Assembly (NCBI GenBank): GCA_024195265.1
Contig: JAJLRJ010000006.1
Location: 20,383,377 to 20,447,376, forward strand
Length of the DNA stretch: 64,000 nt
Source of the DNA: Dendrophyllia cribrosa
Lineage: Eukaryota > Cnidaria > Anthozoa > Scleractinia > Dendrophylliidae
Reading direction: 5' to 3'
The notes beneath the pieces are model-generated. The model ran no database searches, was not told the origin of the DNA, and saw nothing but the letters and a program-made list of their open reading frames with translations. A program made the translations under genes and the position numbers. Shown in pieces: positions 32,557-41,128 of the stretch. Positions within the stretch are counted from its first letter, which is position 1, and every line of letters starts with the position of its first letter.

Positions 32557-33807
32557 TTAGTACTGTACAGATTCCAGCTGCCTGCCCATGATGCTCATCT
32601 GTGCGTATGAGATGCTGAAGATGTGGCAGAGTGCGTTTCCAGAGCCTGTGCCCTTTCGTTCGATCTCGAGTTGCACGCCATCCTGTGTGTTGACGAGCCA
32701 TTGACCGCCGCCGTGCAGGGATGTGTCAGCCATGGTCCGCAGGTCAATCCAGAGACCAAACTTGTTGTCTGTGAGATATTTGGTGGCGTTCATGTTAGGC
32801 CTCCCGTCCGTGTGTGGGGTAAAATGCCGGGTTAACTCTCTCCACATGTCTGTAGCGCTGATGCCCTCGTTGTAAAGCCTGTTTGGAACACCGTTGACTG
32901 TGACCTTCACTTTGGTGATGTCGGGATTGAAATAGTTCTCAGAGTCCCGGGCACCAGCTGTGTAGGGGTTGATGAACAGCAAGAGGATGCCCTTGAGAGA
33001 CCGGCGCTGTGGGTTAACCCGAAGATTCAACCGAGTGTCACCACTTTTTGAGAATGGATGCACCCGATCTCGCTGGACGAGGTCATAAGCGAACTCCTTG
33101 CCGCTGGTGTAAGTGCTTGTTGCTTCGTTGGCCAGCTCTGCACTTCTGATGGTCTCATACTCCAGCTGGATGTTTTCCAGCTTGTACACGAGCTTGCTTG
33201 CGTCTGAGCCTCGGACAACTTGGTTTGCGGGGGCGAGGGTTAGTTCGAAGACCAGATCACTGTACAGTGCTTGAGGATATATAACACCGTGGTCAGTTAA
33301 GATTTGGTGATCCAGCTTGATGTGATACTTATTCTTGTATATTGTCTCAAGCTTGTTCTCTGCATCCACACCGGAGGACTTCTTATCGCCAGCAGCAGAG
33401 CGGATCTTGCACAAATCCACACTCTGGATGCCATCCATAAGCATATTTTCCCGCTCATCGGTTGATCTGAATGGGTCTTCGAAGATCTTGTAGATGTCGT
33501 ACCCAACCGTGTCCTGGACAGTGGTGGCTGCAAACTTTACAACGAGCCTGTCCACCAGGGCCCGAGAAACATTTTGTACGAGAAAGTTGTTTGCATGCCC
33601 CCCGGCTAGGGAGAGGTTAAACACTAGGGCAAGCGAGCCGGACACAATAACATCGTGCTCGCCCAGCTTGGGCACCGAGACATAAAGTGTCTCGCCCGGG
33701 TGGGCCTCAGAGGGGTTGAATGTGATGCGCTTGACGGTTCGCTCTGCCTTCATGGCGCCCAGTGTCTTTTCACTGTGTGATGGGAGTTCATTCGGTTGCA
33801 CAGCCAT
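32557..33807 (-). CDS. Candidate major capsid protein (double jelly-roll type)
   Basis: 416 residues from the ATG at 33807, which directly follows AAATATATACC. The longer frame to 34230 is not supported. It has the beta-rich, low-charge texture of viral capsid proteins, with segments SLALVFNLSLAGGHANNFLVQ, DRLVVKF and TVGYDIYKIFEDPF, and a C-terminal half with LLLFINPYTAGARDSENYFN. The family position (next to the packaging ATPase) fits the hexon/MCP of Polintons and adintoviruses. I rely on context and texture, not on an aligned fold. The 605-aa protein at 35309 is the alternative. Confidence 0.6.
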   Translation of the reverse strand: MAVQPNELPSHSEKTLGAMKAERTVKRITFNPSEAHPGETLYVSVPKLGEHDVIVSGSLALVFNLSLAGGHANNFLVQNVSRALVDRLVVKFAATTVQDTVGYDIYKIFEDPFRSTDERENMLMDGIQSVDLCKIRSAAGDKKSSGVDAENKLETIYKNKYHIKLDHQILTDHGVIYPQALYSDLVFELTLAPANQVVRGSDASKLVYKLENIQLEYETIRSAELANEATSTYTSGKEFAYDLVQRDRVHPFSKSGDTRLNLRVNPQRRSLKGILLLFINPYTAGARDSENYFNPDITKVKVTVNGVPNRLYNEGISATDMWRELTRHFTPHTDGRPNMNATKYLTDNKFGLWIDLRTMADTSLHGGGQWLVNTQDGVQLEIERKGTGSGNALCHIFSISYAQMSIMGRQLESVQY

Positions 33808-33849
33808 GGTATATATTTGTGTTTTTAAAATTATATTTATATACCCACG
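33808..33849. promoter_or_regulatory. 42-bp bidirectional promoter region
   Basis: It separates two divergent ATGs. A TATATA-type box sits next to each start (GGTATATATTTG on the left, ATTTATATACCCACG on the right) with an A/T spacer. The whole transcription start of both genes must fit in 42 bases. Confidence 0.6.
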
Positions 33850-35304
33850 ATGGCTGAAGGTGGATATGATCCAACTGATGCAACTGAGAAAACCCCTCTC
33901 TTCCCAAAAGGCACAGGGAATGACGATGACGATGCCGATGTCGATACCATGTGGAATCAAATGACAGAAGAAGAACAGGAAGAAGCCCGCCGATGGACCC
34001 AACCCGACCCCAACACCACGCAACCCTTTAAACCAGGCGCTGCTTCCACCCCGGCTGGTGAACAAGTGCCTTTGGCCACAAGAACAAGACTCCCCCCAGA
34101 GCAACAAGGCACCCACACTGAAGAAACCTCTTTCATTACAGGGGCTACTGACGGCCGGCGAACGATGACAACTGATTATATGGCCTTTTCCAAGGTTAAG
34201 GAAGAGTTTACCCAAGCAGACAGGAATCAACTTGATTTTCGGTACGAGACGAAACCAAAATCAGGCGGAGCCATCATCGAGGTAAAATATCATACTAAAG
34301 ACAAATGATATCCTCTTTACACAAAAAGCCGTGGGGCTTTCGAAAAAACTCTCAACGCCAAAGAGATCAAAGGAGCTCTCGAAAAATCTTTGACTGAAGA
34401 GTTTAATGAAACAAATGCTGCATTTGAAACAAATCAAAAAGAACTGGAAGCAAAAGAAAAGCAACTACAACAAAAAGAACAAACGATTGCTGATGGACAA
34501 AAACTTCGCCGCGACATGGATGCAATCAGAAATAGAACCAAAGAGGTTGATGACCAGATTCAAGAGATGGAAGATGCACATGGCCCACTGGATAAGGAGG
34601 CAATACAAAGACTGAAAAATGAAAGGAGAGCTCTTGAAGCTGAGCACCAAGCCAAACGAAAAGAACTGAACAAGATGCAAAAAGCTGCCCAAGAAGCAGA
34701 CAAACTACGAAAAGAAAGAGACAAACTAATACTTGACAATAGGGGCTTAGAAGACCGGAGAGAGGAACTTAGAGCAAAAAAGGACGCTATAAAACCACTG
34801 GACGAACTGAAACAGAACAAAGAAGAGCTTGAACGACAGAACGAGGAGGACAAGCGCGTGATAGAGGCTGAGGACACTTCCCCCTCTGACAGAGCAGCTG
34901 CTGAAGACCGGGTTGCTGAACGTGAAGAAGAGCTGGCAAGGCTCAATACAGAAATTGAGTTGCGGGAAAGGAGCATGTCTTTGAGAGAGAGGGTCAGAGA
35001 AATCTTCAAGAAATACGGATGGACCCTGCAAGCGATTGTTCTGGCAGCTGGCATCACCATCAGTGCTGTTGTACTCGCCACCTTGAACGGCCTGGCAAAG
35101 GCCACACGAGCTATTGGAAATGGGCTTAAAGAGCTTGGCAAAAAGGCAGCCAGCGCACTGCCTGGCCTCATTGGCACAATTGTTAGCTTCATCTTCAAAA
35201 CGGCTGGGTCGGTCATCTCCTTTCTGGGCGAACACGCCTGGCTGCTCATCCTTGCCGTGGTGGCTTTCCTTGTTGAAAGGATCACCAAGCGTTCGAAGTC
35301 TTGA
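33850..35304 (+). pseudogene. Coiled-coil protein with C-terminal membrane segments, interrupted by in-frame TGA
   Basis: The frame opens at ATG 33850 after TTTATATACCCACG. The first 152 codons are polar (acidic N-terminus, Pro/Thr region), then a TGA at 34306-34308. The same frame continues without ATG through 27 codons into a long coiled coil (about 34390-34990; repeated Lys/Glu/Leu heptads) and three hydrophobic segments (about 35023-35094, 35155-35230 and 35241-35274), ending at 35304. The reading frame and composition run through the stop, so I treat it as one gene with a nonsense change or a readthrough codon. It ends 4 bases from the convergent 605-aa gene. Function unknown; a structural or membrane role is inferred. 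Confidence 0.7.
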
Positions 35305-35308
35305 ACAC

Positions 35309-37126
35309 TTATCTGGCCCAAACGAAAAGCCCTGCCAAAGCAACCGCGCCAACAGCAAACACTGCCTTGGAGGCATCGTGCGGGTCGGGTTGTGGTTCTG
35401 CTGCTGGTGCTGGTGTGGGTGCGGTGGGGGTTGGTGTGGGTGTGGGTGCGGGTGTGGGTTTGGGCGCAATGCCCTGTGCTTGTGTGGCCTGTGTATGTAT
35501 CGGGTTTGATGGGTGACTGTTTGGTGGATTAATCTTTGTCGCCCCACCGTCCATGTGGCGAAGGGAGGCTTTTTTCGTGCCCAGATTAACACCACTGTTC
35601 ACGCCCAGCTTCATTCCTTGTGTTGCCTCCTGCAGATTGTTGTTATACCCGATCACGGTCTGTGTGTTGATAATCATGCGCGAGGGCATGAGCCAGCTTC
35701 CGGGTGCTGTCGCAAAGTCCAGGCGAACTTTCGTTGCTTGGATGGCAAGCTGGTATCGCTGTACGCTTGTTGCGATGTCGTTCAGGATTATGGCCTCCTC
35801 TAGATGGGTGAGAAATACTCTCTGCGTTTCGAAAGCCCGGCCTCCTCTTCCAATGATGCTGCTGCGGGTTTTGGCTTGTGAACCAAGAATGCAGTACACA
35901 AAGGCCTCGATTGATTGGTTCATACGCGCGAGCCCTGGCTGTGTTAGCCCCTGTGCATAATTTGGCACAAAGTGCTCGAACTGGGTGTCAGCCCCTTGAT
36001 CGTTGCGAACGTAAGTTATTCCATTGGCTTTATAATTGGAGTTTTTTCTGTCAGTGACGCGCTCATCATCGAACAGAGCTAGATCAGAGTCTGGATAAGT
36101 GTAATCGGTAGAGATGGGGCCCTCTCCATAAGCCCAAATGTAGACATTCCCTAGACCGTGGTTCTTGCCATGTGTGAACCGGAAGTCAGAACTGGGGTCG
36201 ATGCCGAACTCGATGCAAAGCTTCTTGTATGCGTCGATGTTGTACTTGTTGTCTTTCTGGGAGAATGGGGGGTCGTCTGGCAAAGCACTTACGCTTTGTT
36301 CCCCACCCATCTGGTAGAGTATTCGCCTTGTTGTGAAATAAACGTGAAACCGGTAAAACGACCGGAGCTGTGTGGTTAGGGATAAACTGGAGTTCTTATC
36401 GAAGAGAATGTCACGCGAAATTCCACAGCCGGTTGTTGCACACCACAGGGCAAAGGAGAGTTGTTGCGGCCAAAAACTCATATGAGGGCCACCCATCCAC
36501 TTTCGGGCATATTTGGCGGTTGTGAAGGATATCTGTGTGTCCCTGAAGATATTTCTGTATTTCGTTGTGAAATACTCAGTTGGCGTGACGTAAATCCTTT
36601 GCTCTTTGTCATTCAAGATTGCGCCAATCATCATGTCTTTATCTATTGTTGCGTCGAAAGCAATGGCCGGGATTGATGACATTTTTTGCCCCAAAGATAA
36701 CTGATAAGGGAAACCCCCGTCATAATGGAGACCAAGAGCGTCTCTTTCGGCTCCAGTCCAACCTTTGTGGGGCATTTCTGTGATTAGTCCCCATGAGCCA
36801 GGGGCCTTTTTGTAAAGCACTTCCCCCGTGGCTGTTTTGTGGTCAGCACCATACTCTACTTGCACTTCAAAGTGAGACATATCAGCGTGCGGGAAACGCT
36901 TTTTGAAGGCTGAGAGTGCCTTGGCCTTGGCCGCGGCGTAGAGCTTGGCAGCCTCCGGCGAATTCAACCAAGCAATTTCAGGATCAGGGGGTGGTGGCTT
37001 TCGCGCCACATGGCTATAGGCGTTTGGAGGCGAATAAAAAGGAGGTGGGGGCCCATAATTGTGGCCTCCGATGGAGATGCCAAGATTTGAATTAGGATTA
37101 AATCCACCAGGCCGTCTGCCAAACAT
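35309..37126 (-). CDS. 605-aa conserved virion-type protein with C-terminal membrane anchor
   Basis: A large intact frame from ATG 37126, 12 bases after a TATATAT run (AATATATACAATC). An N-terminal Gly/Pro/Asn-rich leader is followed by a long globular region (SFWPQQLSFALWCATTGCGIS, YRFHVYFTTRRILYQMGG, TQPGLARMNQSIEAFVYCILG). Then come a conserved NPPNSHPSNPIH, a Pro/Thr/Ala repeat linker and a final hydrophobic helix (about 588-604). I recall close relatives in many cnidarian genomes but no assigned function. It could be a second capsid component or an assembly protein. It is the largest protein after PolB, so an alternative MCP identity is possible. Confidence 0.75.
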   Translation of the reverse strand: MFGRRPGGFNPNSNLGISIGGHNYGPPPPFYSPPNAYSHVARKPPPPDPEIAWLNSPEAAKLYAAAKAKALSAFKKRFPHADMSHFEVQVEYGADHKTATGEVLYKKAPGSWGLITEMPHKGWTGAERDALGLHYDGGFPYQLSLGQKMSSIPAIAFDATIDKDMMIGAILNDKEQRIYVTPTEYFTTKYRNIFRDTQISFTTAKYARKWMGGPHMSFWPQQLSFALWCATTGCGISRDILFDKNSSLSLTTQLRSFYRFHVYFTTRRILYQMGGEQSVSALPDDPPFSQKDNKYNIDAYKKLCIEFGIDPSSDFRFTHGKNHGLGNVYIWAYGEGPISTDYTYPDSDLALFDDERVTDRKNSNYKANGITYVRNDQGADTQFEHFVPNYAQGLTQPGLARMNQSIEAFVYCILGSQAKTRSSIIGRGGRAFETQRVFLTHLEEAIILNDIATSVQRYQLAIQATKVRLDFATAPGSWLMPSRMIINTQTVIGYNNNLQEATQGMKLGVNSGVNLGTKKASLRHMDGGATKINPPNSHPSNPIHTQATQAQGIAPKPTPAPTPTPTPTAPTPAPAAEPQPDPHDASKAVFAVGAVALAGLFVWAR

Positions 37127-37171
37127 GATTGTATATATTATATTTTAAAATGTGTAATTATATACACCATC
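37127..37171. promoter_or_regulatory. 45-bp bidirectional promoter region
   Basis: Between two divergent ATGs, with TATATA boxes facing both ways (AATATATACAATC to the left gene and ATTATATACACCATC to the right gene) around an A/T core. Confidence 0.6.
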
Positions 37172-37828
37172 ATGGTTGTGTTAACAATTGTCACGGCTTC
37201 GAACCCTCACACGATCTATTTCGACCACGCACTTCCGAGACCAAGATACATACGGCTTGTCTCTTGCTCAATTTTCAACTCGTGGCATAATTTGAAAGAA
37301 GAATCAAAGATTTCACCAACAAACGATTCATCACGTGAGGCGACATTACTTCCGGGACATCACTCTATTGAGAGTTTAACAAAAGACTTTGAAAGCCTAA
37401 AAGACTATAACAGCCGTTTAAATCTAACAATTGAAACAAACAGGCCATATGGAGCCATGGTCATTACGAATAACAGCAGCAGTGTGACGCTTAGTGACAA
37501 TCTGGCAGAATTGCTTGGCATAAGACCTGTATTGATGCTAATAACCTTCGTCAAGCGTTTAACGGCACCAAGCACTTACTTCATCCACTGTGATCTGGTT
37601 GATAAAGAACAAAACCTTCTCAACAGTAAGCCTTTGACAGTTTTGGCGCGCTTCGACATTCGTGGAAAAGCTTTTGAGAAGATTCATTACGAGACAACAC
37701 CACAGCATGTCTTGCGTGACGTCTCGTCTAGTGATTATGTTAACTCTATCACGCTGTCAGTGCGGGATAAAGATGACAACCTCTTCAACTTCAATGGCGA
37801 GCCTTTGGAATTTGAAGTTGAGATATAA
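37172..37828 (+). CDS. Candidate penton-like single jelly-roll minor capsid protein
   Basis: 218 residues, beta-rich. It begins with VVLTIVTASNPHTIYF. The middle has YNSRLNLTIETNRPYGAMVI. The C-terminus follows the pattern SITLSVRDKDDNLFNFNGE then hydrophobic strands, which I associate with penton/minor capsid proteins of Polinton-like viruses. Length (about 220) fits a single jelly roll. The ATG comes after TTATATACACCATC. It is divergent from the 605-aa gene and followed after 28 bp by the next plus-strand gene. Confidence 0.6.
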   Translation: MVVLTIVTASNPHTIYFDHALPRPRYIRLVSCSIFNSWHNLKEESKISPTNDSSREATLLPGHHSIESLTKDFESLKDYNSRLNLTIETNRPYGAMVITNNSSSVTLSDNLAELLGIRPVLMLITFVKRLTAPSTYFIHCDLVDKEQNLLNSKPLTVLARFDIRGKAFEKIHYETTPQHVLRDVSSSDYVNSITLSVRDKDDNLFNFNGEPLEFEVEI

Positions 37829-37856
37829 ATTAAAAAATCATATATATACCCATGCC

Positions 37857-38543
37857 ATGAGTTCTGCCAATGTGCTGCCATCGGCCCCCGAATACAGCGA
37901 GACACAACAGCTATACCCCATGCGTGAGATCACTCAAATCAATGCAGAAGACTTCCGGCTCAAAAAGATATCTGACTTGCTTAAAGAGCTGTCTGACGAA
38001 GCCGAGCATTACCGTCAGGTCGCAAAGAAATACAAACGAACCCAAGCATTAGTCCTTGGCTCGGCGGTTGGTCTTGGGTCACTTTCTGTCGGGCTGTCGT
38101 CAGGGGCCCTTGCAACTGCATTAACTGGGTTCGGAATAATTGCAAGTCCAGCACTCGCCGGCGTCGCGACTCTCTGTGGGCTGTCATCAGTTGGCTTCAC
38201 AGCTGCTAACAAGCGATTGGAGCGAAAAGTGACCAAACACGAGAATATCTACACACTGGCCCTGGCTAAACGCAACTCTGTCTATGAACTGGTCTCAAAG
38301 GCTCTGGAAGACAAGAGAATCAGTGATGCAGAATTCACCATAATCACTCGTGAGGTTGAAAAATATCACGAACTCAAAGCCGCAATCAGGGATGATGTTA
38401 AGGCTAAAAAAAACGTTGGCACTCAAACACAAGCGCCAGACCTCGAGAAACTCAAAAACGAACTTCGCAAGGAAGTCAAACAAGAGTTTCAAAAAAAGAT
38501 AAGTCTTCTCACCGCAGCATCACAGTCCGATTTGAGAGATTAA
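37857..38543 (+). CDS. 228-aa protein with glycine-rich hydrophobic hairpin and coiled coils
   Basis: The start at 37857 follows CATATATATACCCATGCC. Another ATG at 37852 gives only a two-codon frame (ATG CCA TGA) overlapping it, so the second ATG must be used. A charged helix (about 30-60) is followed by a hydrophobic Gly/Ala/Ser hairpin (LVLGSAVGLGSLSVGLSSGA...GIIASPALAGVATLCGLSS), then long charged helices and a Lys/Glu C-terminus. I recall this family next to penton-like genes in cnidarian elements. A membrane-active or virion-internal role is conceivable but unproven. Confidence 0.75.
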   Translation: MSSANVLPSAPEYSETQQLYPMREITQINAEDFRLKKISDLLKELSDEAEHYRQVAKKYKRTQALVLGSAVGLGSLSVGLSSGALATALTGFGIIASPALAGVATLCGLSSVGFTAANKRLERKVTKHENIYTLALAKRNSVYELVSKALEDKRISDAEFTIITREVEKYHELKAAIRDDVKAKKNVGTQTQAPDLEKLKNELRKEVKQEFQKKISLLTAASQSDLRD

Positions 38544-38579
38544 ATTCAGGTTTTAATCTACAAATCTTGAAAGAAAAAT

Positions 38580-38770
38580 CCCGCCAATAAATTCTGAAGC
38601 GCCCCCAAAAAACTTTTTTCAAAAAATAAATTCCAAAGCTCCCCACAAAAACTTTTCCTCAAAATAAATTCCGAAGCGCCCCAGAAAAACTTTTTTCAAC
38701 AAAGTTGGGGCGCTTCGGTATTTGTGGGGCGCTTCGGTATGTCCGAGAAGCTTCGAAAAGTCGTAATTTT
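38580..38770. repeat. Direct and inverted repeat cluster in the only large intergenic gap
   Basis: Three head-to-tail units of about 38 bp (starts near 38586, 38625 and 38663; core AATAAATTCCGAAGCGCCCC then AAAAACTTTTTTCA) are followed by two inverted copies of the core (GGGGCGCTTCGG near 38705 and 38727). Within a compact element this 306-bp gap (38544-38849) stands out. An origin, enhancer or transcription-termination role is possible. Confidence 0.65.
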
Positions 38771-38849
38771 CTAAATACGGCCCGAGCACAACAACACCGG
38801 AAGTCACGGGAAACCCCCAATTGAAAAATTGTAATCTCTAAATATAGAC

Positions 38850-39515
38850 ATGACTGAGTTTGGCACACGGTTCAAACAACTTGACAAAGAACACAAATTT
38901 GCCATCCTTCGCTCGCTATACGGCAGCGATTACACAAAAGAAATACACCGCTTGTGCCTGCCGGAAAAACTTTATCAGTTATACGAAGATGTGGGGTTGG
39001 CAGAGATTGGGCAGCAATATCTTCAAAAACATTACAATGACATGGAGATTGAACGCTTGGACCGAAGACTCCTGTCTTGTTATGACTGTGGTGGCTCCTT
39101 TTTGCAATCAATCAATTCTTGTGAACTTTATTGTAAAAGATGCGGCCGTGTGGAAGTGCTCGATGATGGTCAGGCATGTACGCAGCAAAACAATTTCCAC
39201 AGACAAAGCCATCGACCGGGACGAAGTTATTCATTTGGTTATGCTCTGAACCGACTTTTAAAAAAGCTCAAATGTCTGCCTGTTCAGTTGACTCTCGATC
39301 AAATCCTTCAAACGAAACGTGTCTTCAAACAAATAGAAGGTCGGCTTCCGAGAATGTCTTATACGTTTGTGATCTACAAAATCCTGAACATTATAACACC
39401 GCGCCAAGCCCCGCAACGAGTGATTATAAATTACCTGAGACAACAATGGATGTCTGATGCGATGATAATCAAAAACGAATATTTATGGCATAATGCGTTC
39501 AGAACTCTGGAGTAA
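38850..39515 (+). CDS. Zinc-ribbon protein resembling viral late transcription factors (VLTF3-like)
   Basis: 221 residues, with the ATG after CTAAATATAGAC. A four-cysteine zinc ribbon (Cys77-x2-Cys80 and Cys95-x2-Cys98, CYDC...CKRCG) is followed by a helical C-terminal half (FGYALNRLLKKLKCLP, DQILQTKRVFKQIEG, MSYTFVIYKILNII). This order, zinc ribbon then helices with a conserved SYxFVxxKIL-type segment, is what I expect of VLTF3-like factors of poxviruses and relatives. The call is tentative. A role in driving the TATATAC-box promoters would fit. Its 3' end overlaps the convergent nuclease gene by 17 bp. Confidence 0.5.
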   Translation: MTEFGTRFKQLDKEHKFAILRSLYGSDYTKEIHRLCLPEKLYQLYEDVGLAEIGQQYLQKHYNDMEIERLDRRLLSCYDCGGSFLQSINSCELYCKRCGRVEVLDDGQACTQQNNFHRQSHRPGRSYSFGYALNRLLKKLKCLPVQLTLDQILQTKRVFKQIEGRLPRMSYTFVIYKILNIITPRQAPQRVIINYLRQQWMSDAMIIKNEYLWHNAFRTLE

Positions 39516-40540
39516 GCTTTGCCGCTTGCTTCATTAAAAAGGCTTCCAAAACGGCCTTGTCATCGCCTGTGTTTGGAGTTGTGGCAGAGTCCTCGGTGTA
39601 AGTATAATTTCTGATTCTTCCTTTCAATTTTGATAGGTTTTCATGAAAACATTCAACAGACCTTTGGATTTCGCTCAAGAAATCTGGTTTTTTAAACTCC
39701 CAAATTTCAGTGAGATCGAGCAATTTCCAAGCGAACACTGCGACAGGTTTCGTTTTCGGTGAACGTCATTCTTATTTTGCCATATGAAACCGAAATCTCT
39801 TTAGTGGCAATTAAACCCATGACATGTTCAAACAAAGCACTTGATTGTGTTGCTCCAAGATCAATAAGTTCGGCTTGATTGATCTTGATGTTTTGTCTTC
39901 TGAATAGATAACAGACCCCCCAGGCAAGAGTTGAGTTATTTTTTGTCTTGTATGTTTTTCCGGCGTTGAGAAAAGAATTGTGAGCTAAACTTGGTTCAAG
40001 CTGTTTTAAAGAACACATTCTGAAATAGCCGTCAACAAACAAGCCTTTGGAGACCATGTCACCGCTCAAAGCAAGCCCTGTTTGTATCTGATCGCGATAA
40101 TAGCTAGGGATTCTGTTCATCGCTATTTTTCGCTTGAACGGACACTTAAATTCTAACAGATTTAATGTGTTATCTTTGTCTAGAAAGTATCCGTCTGGGC
40201 TACAAGTGACCTTTCGATAAAGCGGATGCTCGCTTGACAGATTAAGAGAAATGCTGTGACCAAAAACGGAAACAGAATGTTTTTGCTCAAAACACTTGCG
40301 TATAATCGGCTCAAACAGATTGCCCCAGGTACAAGCCACATTGTTGAGCATATGTGTTGGCTGAATTTTCTTTAAGAGCAAGCTTCTTCGCGTTTCGAAC
40401 GGCGATGATCCTGTCAAGGCAGAAATCTCTGATGCCCCAATTGTATTTTGTCTGGCTGAGAGCCAGTCAGCACTCTTTTGTTTCAGACCAGTGTTCCTCG
40501 ATTTGAGAAAGTTCATGAACTCTTGTGTTGTCGCCATCAT
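39499..40540 (-). pseudogene. YqaJ/lambda-exonuclease-type nuclease, frameshifted near its C-terminus
   Basis: PD-(D/E)XK nuclease of the YqaJ viral recombinase family, expected to resect DNA ends for recombination. The motifs are in order: WLSARQNTIGASE (26-38), WGNLFE (72-77), SPDG with Asp116, EFKCP (Glu130, Lys132) and YYRDQIQTGL (147-156). The first frame ends at 39707. Around 39733 the reading passes naturally into the next frame (39499-39738), which has no ATG of its own, so one base was probably lost. The catalytic region is upstream of the break. The box TCGTATACCA precedes the ATG and lies within the end of the upstream zinc-finger gene; the two genes overlap at ATGA. Confidence 0.8.
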
Positions 40541-41112
40541 TGGTATACGAAGGGTGAATGTTTCTTCAATTGGTGATAACCGCTCAACTCAGTTTGAAAG
40601 GCTGCGAGTGATGACTTGCCTTCGATGAAATCAGAAACAAAGCTCAAATCTCGGATCCTGGGTAAGGGGTCGAGATCCTCCAGGCTTATCTCTTCAAGAC
40701 ATTGTTGTTCTTGCTCGTCAAGCCAGACATTCAATTCATGCTGGCTGACATATGACTCGGAAAAAACATCTCGAACAACCAAATCCGGCTCATATCTGAG
40801 AAGCGCTCGAGGGTTTCTTTTCGCGAGAGGGCAACCATTTCTTAAATGACTGTAAACCGTTGATTTAGATAATCTTCGATTGCAGCCGGGACAAATCTCT
40901 TTCGGTCGTTTTTCTGTTCTCAGCTTCTTGCAAGCATATTTTTGATGCTATACAAGAGAATGGCCTTGGGTAAAGTTTAAACCACAATGTCTGCAAGGGT
41001 TGTATTCGAACGTCCCTTTGTTCTTTGCATATAAGTCATCACCTTCTTTCAACTCAATCCCACGCATTTTCAAAAACGCAACGGCAGTCATGGCTTCGTT
41101 GCCGAGAGGCAT
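40537..41112 (-). pseudogene. Two-zinc-finger protein interrupted by in-frame TAG
   Basis: The start ATG at 41112 lies after CCATATAAACGTGACA, just inside the right TIR. A short N-terminal domain is followed by a C-x2-C zinc finger that begins CRHCGLNFTQ and is cut by TAG at 40948-40950. The same frame continues past the stop through the finger's remaining ligands, a second C-x2-C-x12-H-x4-C finger (CPGC...HLRNGC, near 40840-40890) and an acidic C-terminal domain to the TGA at 40537-40539. It is probably DNA-binding. It is immediately upstream of, and overlapping, the nuclease gene, which suggests joint action in recombination or regulation. Confidence 0.7.
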
Positions 41113-41128
41113 TGTCACGTTTATATGG

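Noticed and set aside
33808..34230. Longer start for the capsid candidate (557 aa)
   Set aside because: The extension covers the divergent coiled-coil gene and the promoter; the ATG at 33807 has the box.
34560..35595. Minus-strand ORFs of 253 and 282 codons
   Set aside because: Antisense of the coiled-coil gene; serine- and histidine-rich composition reflects reverse reading of Glu/Lys codons.
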